This document shows positions 1 through 5,520 of a DNA stretch of 6,645 nt, in pieces (the stretch's first letter is position 1; each line of letters opens with the position of its first letter). The stretch covers positions 1 through 6,645 of the forward strand of contig JAHFRR010000076.1 of assembly GCA_023266165.1 (NCBI GenBank), in the 5' to 3' direction. The position numbers were made by a program, and so were the translations under genes. This DNA is from Thiotrichales bacterium (GTDB lineage Bacteria > Pseudomonadota > Gammaproteobacteria > Francisellales > CACEW01). Under the pieces are notes generated by a model. It was not told the DNA's origin, made no database searches, and saw nothing but the letters and a program-made list of their open reading frames with translations.

Positions 1-60
1 TTAGGCAGAGTTTCTGTTCAGTAGTTGGGAGGCAACTGAATACAGGCATTGCCAACATGA

Positions 61-152
61 ACCCTCCACCCTAGCCCTCCTCCGCAAGGGAGGAGGGAAT
101 AAGAAAGCCTTCCCAATTCACTAGGTTAGAAAGATGTGTGCATGCCGTAGCC
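61..152 (+). repeat. 92-bp palindrome-bearing dispersed repeat, left copy
   Basis: This segment matches the reverse complement of 6519-6610 at 87 of 92 positions without gaps, and the match stops abruptly at both ends. Inside is a perfect 9-bp stem, CCCTCCTCC (75-83) against GGAGGAGGG (89-97), with loop GCAAG. The pyrimidine-rich stretch before the stem (ACCCTCCACCCTAG) recalls the CCCTCACCCTAACCCTCTCCC-type palindromes scattered between genes in many proteobacterial genomes; that comparison is from memory. It has no coding potential and no transposase nearby, so it behaves like a REP- or MITE-like non-autonomous element. Its function is unknown: it could stabilise or attenuate transcripts, or bind a protein. 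Confidence 0.85.
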
Positions 153-205
153 CCGCAAGGGGCGAGGGGACAAGAAATGCCATGCGAAAGTTACTTGCTT
201 TCTTG
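150..205 (+). repeat. Second, diverged palindromic unit next to the left repeat
   Basis: A 5-bp stem GCCCC (150-154) / GGGGC (159-163) closes a GCAA tetraloop (155-158), a GNRA-type loop if transcribed. The bases around it (CCGCAAGGG, then AGGG, then AAGAAA, then GCC) follow the same order as the 81-109 part of the 92-bp repeat, so this looks like a degenerate relative. It is followed by an inverted repeat CAAGAAA (171-177) / TTTCTTG (199-205). The right-hand copy of the 92-bp repeat has no such second unit. Confidence 0.5.
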
Positions 206-271
206 CATTACCCACTCAAAACGACATAGACCCAAAAAACATGACAAGCAAACTTCATGAGGTGGCCCTGT

Positions 272-299
272 GTGTGAGCTTAACCCCCCTATCTATCAT
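272..299 (+). promoter_or_regulatory. Weak candidate promoter for the HAD-like gene
   Basis: TATCAT (294-299) matches five of six positions of the sigma-70 -10 consensus. The best -35 at an allowed distance is GTGTGA (272-277, spacing 16), which matches only three of six. Transcription would start near 306 and leave a leader of about 50 nt before the ATG at 356. This is a guess by eye; no stronger pair is visible between the repeat and the gene. Confidence 0.25.
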
Positions 300-355
300 C
301 TTGATTTTTTGATACTATCAGCGTACCAGGATTGTCGCTGAGCGGGGTTATAGAG

Positions 356-1570
356 ATGTATAATACCGATGACGTGGAAACCGTCCATATCATCTTGCTT
401 GACTTTGATGCTTGTGTGACCTGCTATAACTTTCAGAAAAACAAGGTTGAGCCTCACATGTCTGGCTTAGCGGAGCATATGGCAACGCGTGCAAACCAGG
501 CCAACTTAAAGTTTTTGATGTCTGGATCTCTGCGTCAAGATTATGACTTGGATAAGTTGAACTGTACCAATACAGGTTCTCGATCAAGTTTTCTAGAGCT
601 TGATGAGATTGCCATAGCAACGGATCGTACGTGCGATCGGTTTTTGATGGCAGATCTGTTTAGAGAGGATAAGCAAGAAGGGAAAAGTTGGGCTGAGGCT
701 TTGGATTCCAATTTTTCTGGAACACATACACGCTATCCAGTCAGTGATGAAGAGAAAATCTTACATTTGTATACCGTGATGCAGCGTGCTGCGCATAAGA
801 ATCCAGGCAAGAAGATTACTCTGGACTTTTATGATGATCGAGAGGCTATTTTACAAGGGCTCTATGTTTTTTTCTCCAGCAATGCGCATATGATTCCAAA
901 GACAGTGCAGCTGAACCTGTTTCATCGAGGTGTTGCTTGGCATGAAGAGGATCAGCCATTTCATGAAACTCCTTCTGTCATAGGATCCGTGTTTGGTCAA
1001 AATGGAGGTCAACACTATAAAAAACTACGGCAGTGGATGCAGAAGCATGTGAAGCCTTTTAATGCGCCGGAGTTTGAGGGTAAGAACCCAGATAGCCTGG
1101 AAGCGCATATCCATGCCCTGAAAAACCAGGCCCGTTCTTTATGGAAAAGAAGGGAATCTGCCCAGGATGTGTGTGTGTTGGTTCACCTGATTGTGAGTTT
1201 AGAGAGTAGGCTTGAGACGTTGGGTCTGAAGCCCTCAGAGGCACGAACCCCAGCGGCGTTGGGCGCGTGCGCGGCAGCATGCAGAAACGATATCAAGCAA
1301 GCAGAGCCTTATTTGCGTCGGCATCGTGATATCGGTGGGACGCTGAACAAGCTGTTACTTATTTTCACTGCTGGTGTGGGTTATCTTTTGCTGTGTGGTA
1401 TCAAAGGTGTGCTCACAGGGAAGTTTAATGGGCAAGTGTTTGAAACCACTTCGGGTAAACTCGCTGCTCAAACTGCTGAAGCACTTACGGCTACGTCTAT
1501 CCAGACAATGCTGGCGGATCAGACCAAAAAGTCTAACGTGCAGTCTGCAGCGCCCTCTGCCGCCCAATAG
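356..1570 (+). CDS. HAD-like domain protein with C-terminal membrane hairpin, putative effector
   Basis: Orphan 404-aa protein of unproven function. The N-terminal ~190 residues carry haloacid dehalogenase-superfamily motifs: hhLLDFDACVT (Asp16 and Asp18, motif I), FLMSGS (about 54-58, motif II serine), a candidate motif III lysine near 134, and LDFYDDR (156-162, motif IV double Asp). The motif I residues are not the usual DxDGT, so phosphatase activity is possible but unproven. Residues about 195-325 look helical. About 330-352 form a hydrophobic segment (LLLIFTAGVGYLLL) long enough to insert as a hairpin, followed by GKFNGQVFETTS and a tail rich in Ala, Ser, Thr and Gln. From memory this architecture recurs in uncharacterised Legionellales proteins and some Dot/Icm type IV substrates, so a translocated effector is the leading guess. 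There is no signal peptide. I chose ATG 356, preceded by GCGGGG at 342-347; the frame also opens at TTG 332 (eight more residues), where AGGA abuts the codon too closely to serve as a ribosome site. The next gene follows after 79 bp. Confidence 0.8.
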   Translation: MYNTDDVETVHIILLDFDACVTCYNFQKNKVEPHMSGLAEHMATRANQANLKFLMSGSLRQDYDLDKLNCTNTGSRSSFLELDEIAIATDRTCDRFLMADLFREDKQEGKSWAEALDSNFSGTHTRYPVSDEEKILHLYTVMQRAAHKNPGKKITLDFYDDREAILQGLYVFFSSNAHMIPKTVQLNLFHRGVAWHEEDQPFHETPSVIGSVFGQNGGQHYKKLRQWMQKHVKPFNAPEFEGKNPDSLEAHIHALKNQARSLWKRRESAQDVCVLVHLIVSLESRLETLGLKPSEARTPAALGACAAACRNDIKQAEPYLRRHRDIGGTLNKLLLIFTAGVGYLLLCGIKGVLTGKFNGQVFETTSGKLAAQTAEALTATSIQTMLADQTKKSNVQSAAPSAAQ

Positions 1571-1584
1571 TCTGCAATAGGCCC

Positions 1585-1613
1585 TAGATTTTTTAAAGCG
1601 TTTATTGTAATAT
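1585..1613 (+). promoter_or_regulatory. Weak candidate promoter for the membrane-protein gene
   Basis: TAATAT (1608-1613) could be a -10 element, with TAGATT (1585-1590) as a poor -35 at 17-bp spacing. The gap between the two orphan genes is unusually AT-rich here and there is no terminator hairpin before it. The second gene may therefore be served by readthrough, by this site, or by both. Confidence 0.25.
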
Positions 1614-1636
1614 ATGCGCCTTTGATGGATTCTACC

Positions 1637-1644
1637 AAAGGGGG
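1637..1644 (+). promoter_or_regulatory. Ribosome binding site fixing the start at 1650
   Basis: AAAGGGGG ends five bases before ATG 1650, a good purine-rich Shine-Dalgarno at a workable distance. The earlier ATG at 1624 is in another frame and lacks one, so the 1650 start is well supported. Confidence 0.6.
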
Positions 1645-1649
1645 CAGGG

Positions 1650-3323
1650 ATGGCAGCTCATGCAATTTTCTCAGGCGTAGGACTGATTGATCGCAAAGAT
1701 CCAGCAAGCGCTGTTGACGCTCAGATGGGCTACGTTGAGAGTGTTGCCCGATGGCTTGTCAATACGCTGTTATCAGGTAACATTGCAGGCTCTTGCTATT
1801 TTATGATTACGCTGAGTCGAAACGATCTTGCACCCTGGCTTAGAGACCTGATGGCGCCGGTGAGTGGCCTCATCAATGGAGCCTTATATGGCTTGATTAT
1901 GGATCGTGTGATTCAGCTGATGGAAGATAAGTATCATGCGATTTATGGAGACGTTGCTTCCGATGTCATGACTATTCATACGCTTTTGATGACGGGAAAA
2001 GCAAAGCGTTGTACGGAAGAGGTAGAAAGTGCTTTTACTTTTGAGGGCTTGTCTGGCCCAGAAAAGGCAAAGATTTTCAAAGATATCAGAAAAATTATTG
2101 CTTCTTTACAACCAACAGGCCTGAAAAAACTCAATCGTTGCTTGCCCGATCGGCTACCTGTCATCACAAAAGTGCGTGAGATTTTAAGAGATCAGAGCTC
2201 TGATATGACGTTAGTAGAAAAGCGGGTAGCAATTTTGGACGCACTCCAGAATAAGACGTTTTATGCTGATGCCAACACTCCTTCTTCCAGTGATCTTATG
2301 ACAGAGGTAGATCGTATTAAAACGTATCTTCAGCAGGAGTCTATTACGCGCATTCAACAGCATTGTTTAGCGGTGACCAATGGTCTGCTAGGCATGACTT
2401 ATATGGCCGTTGCAGCAGTGCCCTCATTTCCGATGTTGGCAACTGCATTGGAGGCGGGGATTGCTCCGTGGATCTCCAGTGCTTTTTTGGGCTTGAGAAC
2501 ACTGGCTGTAGCGCTCAATTTGCCTGATTTATTCTCTGGACAACTGGTGACTGTACGCTATGAGCGTATCAGAGAATCACTCGCAGAGACACATCCGCAG
2601 CGAAAATTGGCTGGAATGATCGCATCTGTCGTGATTCCCGTGTTTGGTTTGCTGGGAGCAGCCTATTCATTTGATCAGCACGCGGGGATTTCCCAAGCCA
2701 TTGACCGTACGTTTCAGGTTTTTTGTGGTGTCTCACCTTTGAAAAAAATGGGCCTTGAGATGATGGGGGAGCTTGCGTTGATTCCCTTTAATATTGCTTG
2801 GGGTGTGGATGGTGCATTTGCGTTTGCAGATTTATTGGCAGCTGTGATGGTAAAATTTGCGCCTTCTCGTTGTGTGACACAGTTGACGGGTTCTCAGTTT
2901 CCAGAAGGTTTTAATTTTTCTGAGATTGATATCGTAGGGCCATTGACCACCTTAGTGATCGCGTATCTTTCAGGTGCTCCTGCTGTGGCGACTGCGCAGT
3001 CAGGCAAGAACGGCAGCAGTGATTGTACTGATACACGCTTACCCTTTGAGCTCAGCCCTACCTATAAAACCTATGGTGTTGAGGTCACCAGCTATCTTTA
3101 TGGCTGCATGATGAACTTCAAGTCTATGATGGCCAATCTGACACAGCCCACAGACTTATGGTCGGCACTGTTAAAAATGGTGCTGATGTTGCTGTCTGAG
3201 CTTACAAATAAGGCCTGTGCAGTTGTTTCAGCAGGTACTCGACAGGTGGCGACTGCGTGCAGAGGGGTGATAGGCAGGTCTACTCCGGCACTTGTGAGCT
3301 ATATTCCTCTTGCACCATCATAA
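1650..3323 (+). CDS. Large multi-pass membrane protein of unknown function
   Basis: I do not recognise this 557-aa protein. Hydrophobic segments, judged by eye, lie near residues 35-55, 68-85, 238-258, 263-290, 320-340, 374-400, 428-450 and 503-528, giving six to eight potential membrane passes. Between the second and third is a soluble, charged, helical region of about 150 residues (roughly 88-235, with runs such as GPEKAKIFKDIRKI). A polar loop at about 450-478 contains several Ser, Asp and Asn residues. There is no cleavable signal peptide, no Walker motif, and no transporter signature that I can name. The C-terminus is mixed polar and small residues without the acidic E-block of many Dot/Icm substrates. 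It follows the HAD-like gene in the same direction and shares its AT-leaning codon use, so the two may act together. Its stop codon overlaps the aroE stop on the other strand. An integral membrane protein or a membrane-inserting effector are both possible. Confidence 0.85.
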   Translation: MAAHAIFSGVGLIDRKDPASAVDAQMGYVESVARWLVNTLLSGNIAGSCYFMITLSRNDLAPWLRDLMAPVSGLINGALYGLIMDRVIQLMEDKYHAIYGDVASDVMTIHTLLMTGKAKRCTEEVESAFTFEGLSGPEKAKIFKDIRKIIASLQPTGLKKLNRCLPDRLPVITKVREILRDQSSDMTLVEKRVAILDALQNKTFYADANTPSSSDLMTEVDRIKTYLQQESITRIQQHCLAVTNGLLGMTYMAVAAVPSFPMLATALEAGIAPWISSAFLGLRTLAVALNLPDLFSGQLVTVRYERIRESLAETHPQRKLAGMIASVVIPVFGLLGAAYSFDQHAGISQAIDRTFQVFCGVSPLKKMGLEMMGELALIPFNIAWGVDGAFAFADLLAAVMVKFAPSRCVTQLTGSQFPEGFNFSEIDIVGPLTTLVIAYLSGAPAVATAQSGKNGSSDCTDTRLPFELSPTYKTYGVEVTSYLYGCMMNFKSMMANLTQPTDLWSALLKMVLMLLSELTNKACAVVSAGTRQVATACRGVIGRSTPALVSYIPLAPS

Positions 3324-4127
3324 CCCATGGTGTTTGAGCAAGCAGCATCGCATGCCTGTCCACCGCTCAAATGACAAGGCAGCTTGACGTATCAGCATAC
3401 CAGAACCCTCGTAAGCTGTGATGCCGTGCACTTTCGCCCAGGCGAGCGTAGGGGTGAGTGCTGTGGGAGAGGGGCAGTATTTCAAGTCATAAATCAATTT
3501 TAAACTATGTTTTAAGGTGAGAATGTCTAGATCTCTCAAAACCAGACTCAGCGACGCTCGATTCGAAGTGCCATCGATTATAATATTAAAATGGGTATCT
3601 CGAGTGTCTTCTAGCGAGACAAGCGCTATTTGGGGGAATCTTTTTTGAAGATCTAACGCTCGATCAGGGGTTCGGTTATAAAGGCTGATCTTCTGAGGAC
3701 GTTGTCGCAGAAGGGGTTCGAGAATACCTGACACGGCCCCTCCAGCGCCTAAAATTAAAATGGACTGATGCTCAAGCGTGTAGCCGAGATGCTGAAGATC
3801 TTGAACCAGCCCCTCCCCATCGGTGTTATCTGCAAAAATGCGTCGGTTGGGTAAAAAGAGGAGGGTATTGGCAGCGCCAGCACGGCGGGCTGCGTCAGAG
3901 GCTTCATGGGCGAGCGTGAGGGCGCGAGCTTTAAAAGGCGTTGTGACATTGCACCCTTGAAAGCCTCTTTTTATCATAGACGCGATATGGGTTTCAAAAG
4001 AAGATTCAGGGATATCTTCAAGCGTATACTCGATCGAAAGAGAGAGAGATTTTGCAAAAGCCTGATGAATGCGAGGGGAGGGGCTCTGAGCGATCCCTTG
4101 CCCTACAAGGCCCAGTTGATAATGCAT
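3318..4127 (-). CDS. aroE: Shikimate dehydrogenase (NADP+)
   Basis: AroE reduces 3-dehydroshikimate to shikimate with NADPH in the cytoplasmic pathway to aromatic amino acids and folate. The 269-aa length is typical. Numbering from the upstream TTG adds one; counted that way, the substrate-binding SPSPRIH is at 16-22, NVTTPFK with the catalytic lysine is at 61-67, NTDGEG with the partner aspartate is at 102-107, the nucleotide-binding GAGGAVSG is at 128-135, and NRT for NADPH phosphate recognition is at 152-154. The C-terminal GMLIRQAALSFERWTG block is also present. The usual NAT(S/T) strand is changed to DGTSNR, a mild departure. The ATG at 4127 overlaps the ppx stop as TGATG, which argues for translational coupling; a TTG at 4130 immediately before it is the alternative start. 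It is the last gene of the ppx-aroE unit and ends tail-to-tail over the membrane-protein gene with no terminator. Confidence 0.95.
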   Translation of the reverse strand: MHYQLGLVGQGIAQSPSPRIHQAFAKSLSLSIEYTLEDIPESSFETHIASMIKRGFQGCNVTTPFKARALTLAHEASDAARRAGAANTLLFLPNRRIFADNTDGEGLVQDLQHLGYTLEHQSILILGAGGAVSGILEPLLRQRPQKISLYNRTPDRALDLQKRFPQIALVSLEDTRDTHFNIIIDGTSNRASLSLVLRDLDILTLKHSLKLIYDLKYCPSPTALTPTLAWAKVHGITAYEGSGMLIRQAALSFERWTGMRCCLLKHHGL

Positions 4128-5071
4128 CAAGGGGTTCTCTTGGGGGGCGTGTGGCGTAGGGTAGCTATCAGCTCTGCTAGCATGCCTTCTCGAACGCCGC
4201 CTTCAGACAGCTTCAGTGTTTGGATATGCAAGGCTTCAAAAATTCCGATGATAATACACAGCCCGCCTGCGAGAACGCTTTCACGGTCGGCGCGTAGGCC
4301 CTCAAAGCGAATGTTAGACACGCTGTGCATCCCTATCAAGTGGGTGATGATGTCGTGCAGTTGTGTGCGCTTGATAGTGCCATAGGTATCTCCTAAGCCA
4401 TGCACGATATGGCAGAGGGCTTGTAAGGTGCCTGAGGAGCCCAGCACACGCTGGAATTGCGCATGACGCAGATCTGCATCTTTTAGAATTAACTGTTTGG
4501 CTGCGTGAATGCCTGATTCAAAAGAGGCGAGATCTAAGAAGCCCTCAGGAAAGAACCGTTCTTGAAAGCTCACACAGCCCATCGGGAAGCTCACGCCGTA
4601 GTCCAATCGTTTACCGTGCCCCAAGATCAGCTCAGTGCTGCCTCCGCCAATATCAACCACCAGCTGGGGGATCTGATCTTTGGATTTGAGCGTTGCGCCC
4701 AGATAGATCAAGCGTGCTTCTTCTTCTCCTGAAATAATCTCAATGGGCGTACCCAGGATATCTTCAGCCGTTTTGAGGAAATGATCTAGATCTTTAGCCG
4801 CCCTTAACGTATAGGTTCCAATAATTTTAGAGTGAGTGACCTGATGTGCTTTCATAGACGCTGCAAACACGCGTAGGCACTCGAGGGCACGAGTTTGTGC
4901 GGCTTCTGACAGTGTGTCATCGGGCGTCAAGCCTGAACGTAGCTGGACTTTTTCTTTTTGACGCAATACACACTGGATTCGCCCATGGGGGTAGAGCTTA
5001 TCGATGCGCAGGTGAAAACTGTTGGAGCCTAAGTCCACAGTGCCTAACACCTTTAATTTTTCCATTGTCAT
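4127..5071 (-). CDS. ppx: Short Ppx/GppA-family exopolyphosphatase
   Basis: Members of this ASKHA-fold family release phosphate from polyphosphate chains or hydrolyse pppGpp to ppGpp. The protein shows DLGSNSFHL (13-21, first phosphate loop), IISGEEEARLIYLG (112-125, containing the catalytic glutamate), VVDIGGGSTELI (138-149, second phosphate loop), MGCVSF (164-169), a GSSGT block, and SEGGVREGML (289-298). The order and wording (for example GT.TLR followed by FLK.AE) follow the N-terminal half of E. coli Ppx closely. At 314 aa it has only the two ASKHA domains and lacks the roughly 200-residue HD-like C-terminal half of E. coli Ppx and GppA, as in short forms such as the Aquifex protein. Whether polyphosphate or pppGpp is the substrate cannot be decided from sequence. 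The start at ATG 5071 has AGG six bases upstream; a second ATG two codons later lacks a site. It is transcribed divergently from trxA and coupled to aroE. Confidence 0.9.
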   Translation of the reverse strand: MTMEKLKVLGTVDLGSNSFHLRIDKLYPHGRIQCVLRQKEKVQLRSGLTPDDTLSEAAQTRALECLRVFAASMKAHQVTHSKIIGTYTLRAAKDLDHFLKTAEDILGTPIEIISGEEEARLIYLGATLKSKDQIPQLVVDIGGGSTELILGHGKRLDYGVSFPMGCVSFQERFFPEGFLDLASFESGIHAAKQLILKDADLRHAQFQRVLGSSGTLQALCHIVHGLGDTYGTIKRTQLHDIITHLIGMHSVSNIRFEGLRADRESVLAGGLCIIIGIFEALHIQTLKLSEGGVREGMLAELIATLRHTPPKRTP

Positions 5072-5083
5072 ACGAAACCTGGG

Positions 5084-5112
5084 TTGCAGTTTTTTGCATT
5101 TCAGTTCATTAT
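5084..5112 (+). promoter_or_regulatory. Candidate promoter for trxA-birA
   Basis: TTGCAG (5084-5089) and CATTAT (5107-5112) are spaced by 17 bp and match three and four of six consensus positions. The -10 lies over the -10 of the divergent ppx promoter, so the two would compete for polymerase. This is the best pair I can see for trxA but it is not strong. Confidence 0.35.
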
Positions 5113-5135
5113 AGCAGGCTCAGACCAAATACCAA
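5108..5135 (-). promoter_or_regulatory. Strong sigma-70 promoter of ppx-aroE with extended -10
   Basis: On the minus strand the sequence reads TTGGTA (plus-strand 5130-5135), 16 bp, then TATAAT (5108-5113), with TGC directly before the -10 (an extended -10). The -10 is a perfect consensus and the -35 matches four of six. Transcription should start near 5101 and give a leader of about 30 nt before the ATG at 5071. An AT-rich direct repeat sits just upstream of the -35. Confidence 0.7.
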
Positions 5136-5136
5136 T

Positions 5137-5154
5137 AACTTAATAAAACTTAAT
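5137..5154. repeat. AACTTAAT direct repeat with 10-bp period between ppx and trxA
   Basis: AACTTAAT occurs at 5137-5144 and again at 5147-5154, exactly one helical turn apart. It lies just upstream of the ppx -35, where an UP element would sit, and inside the probable leader of trxA. It could be an UP element for ppx, a regulator site affecting both genes, or chance in an AT-rich gap. Confidence 0.5.
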
Positions 5155-5167
5155 GAAGGCGCGAGAG

Positions 5168-5173
5168 AAGGAG
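5168..5173 (+). promoter_or_regulatory. Strong Shine-Dalgarno of trxA
   Basis: AAGGAG lies seven bases before ATG 5181. It is the best ribosome binding site in the window and fits a highly translated thioredoxin. Confidence 0.8.
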
Positions 5174-5180
5174 TAATCAG

Positions 5181-5510
5181 ATGAGCACGCAATTTGTGTC
5201 AGATGTCAGTGATGCGGGTTTCGAAGCAGATGTATTGAAGTCCAGTAAACCTGTTTTAGTCGACTACTGGGCGGAATGGTGTGGCCCGTGTCGCATGTTC
5301 TCCCCGATTTATGCGGAAGTGGCGGGTGAGATGCATGCCACGGTGAAATTCACAAAGCTGAATGTCGATGATAACCGCCAAGTGGCGATGCAGTACGGCA
5401 TCCGGGGTATTCCGACCATCATGATGTTTAAAGATGGCAAAGTGGTTGCCACCAAAGTCAGCGCGATGAGTAAAGGCCAGCTGATTGATTTTATCAAAGA
5501 GCATATGTAA
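5181..5510 (+). CDS. trxA: Thioredoxin 1
   Basis: This small cytoplasmic thiol-disulfide oxidoreductase is reduced by thioredoxin reductase and passes electrons to ribonucleotide reductase and other proteins. The 109-aa length is standard. The active site WCGPC is at 33-37, the buried aspartate is Asp28, and the cis-proline is Pro78 in GIPT. The fold is otherwise complete through SKGQLIDFI near the end. One departure is at the position equivalent to E. coli Gly92, in the substrate groove: the usual VGALSKGQL reads VSAMSKGQL, with Ser94. The gene has an excellent ribosome site and probably heads a two-gene unit with birA, which starts ten bases after its stop. In most gammaproteobacteria rho would follow instead. 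The 5' side shares a 109-bp divergent promoter region with ppx. Confidence 0.97.
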   Translation: MSTQFVSDVSDAGFEADVLKSSKPVLVDYWAEWCGPCRMFSPIYAEVAGEMHATVKFTKLNVDDNRQVAMQYGIRGIPTIMMFKDGKVVATKVSAMSKGQLIDFIKEHM

Positions 5511-5520
5511 GCCCTACTTG

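Larger units (their letters stand above)
1..355. other. Left intergenic region with repeats and no supported gene
   Basis: No convincing coding region lies here. The first 60 bases hold only an imperfect hairpin (TTCAG 17-21 and TTG 25-27 against CAA 33-35 and CTGAA 36-40, with a three-base bulge). After it come the 92-bp repeat (61-152) and a diverged second unit (about 150-205). From about 206 to 355 the sequence is unstructured except for a weak promoter-like pair upstream of the first gene. The gene to the left, outside the window, is not visible, so I cannot say whether 1-60 is its 3' end. Confidence 0.6.

Noticed and set aside
17..40. Bulged hairpin near the left edge
   Set aside because: Eight pairs with a three-base bulge and no T-run, and competing pairings exist (GGCAA 31-35 with TTGCC 49-53); too weak to name.
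177..260. 27-aa open frame with GAGGGG seven bases before its ATG
   Set aside because: The apparent ribosome site and start lie inside the repeat-derived palindromic unit, and the peptide has no recognisable feature, so chance is more likely.
332..355. TTG start eight codons upstream of the HAD-like gene ATG
   Set aside because: AGGA directly abuts the TTG, leaving no spacing for a ribosome, and ATG 356 has a better-placed purine stretch.
359..364. Perfect TATAAT just inside the HAD-like gene
   Set aside because: No -35 lies at a suitable distance (TTGTCG at 332 would need 21 bp), and a start there would fall after the chosen ATG.
1571..1600. Terminator after the HAD-like gene
   Set aside because: The T-run at 1589-1594 is preceded only by TAGGCCCTA, whose one-base loop cannot form a hairpin.
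3906..4385. 159-codon plus-strand open frame antisense to aroE and ppx
   Set aside because: It spans the junction of two well-supported minus-strand genes and has no recognisable domain; it is a shadow of their codons.
5485..5520. TTG start for birA inside trxA
   Set aside because: It would overlap the trxA C-terminus and add residues absent from BirA proteins; ATG 5521 gives the family length.
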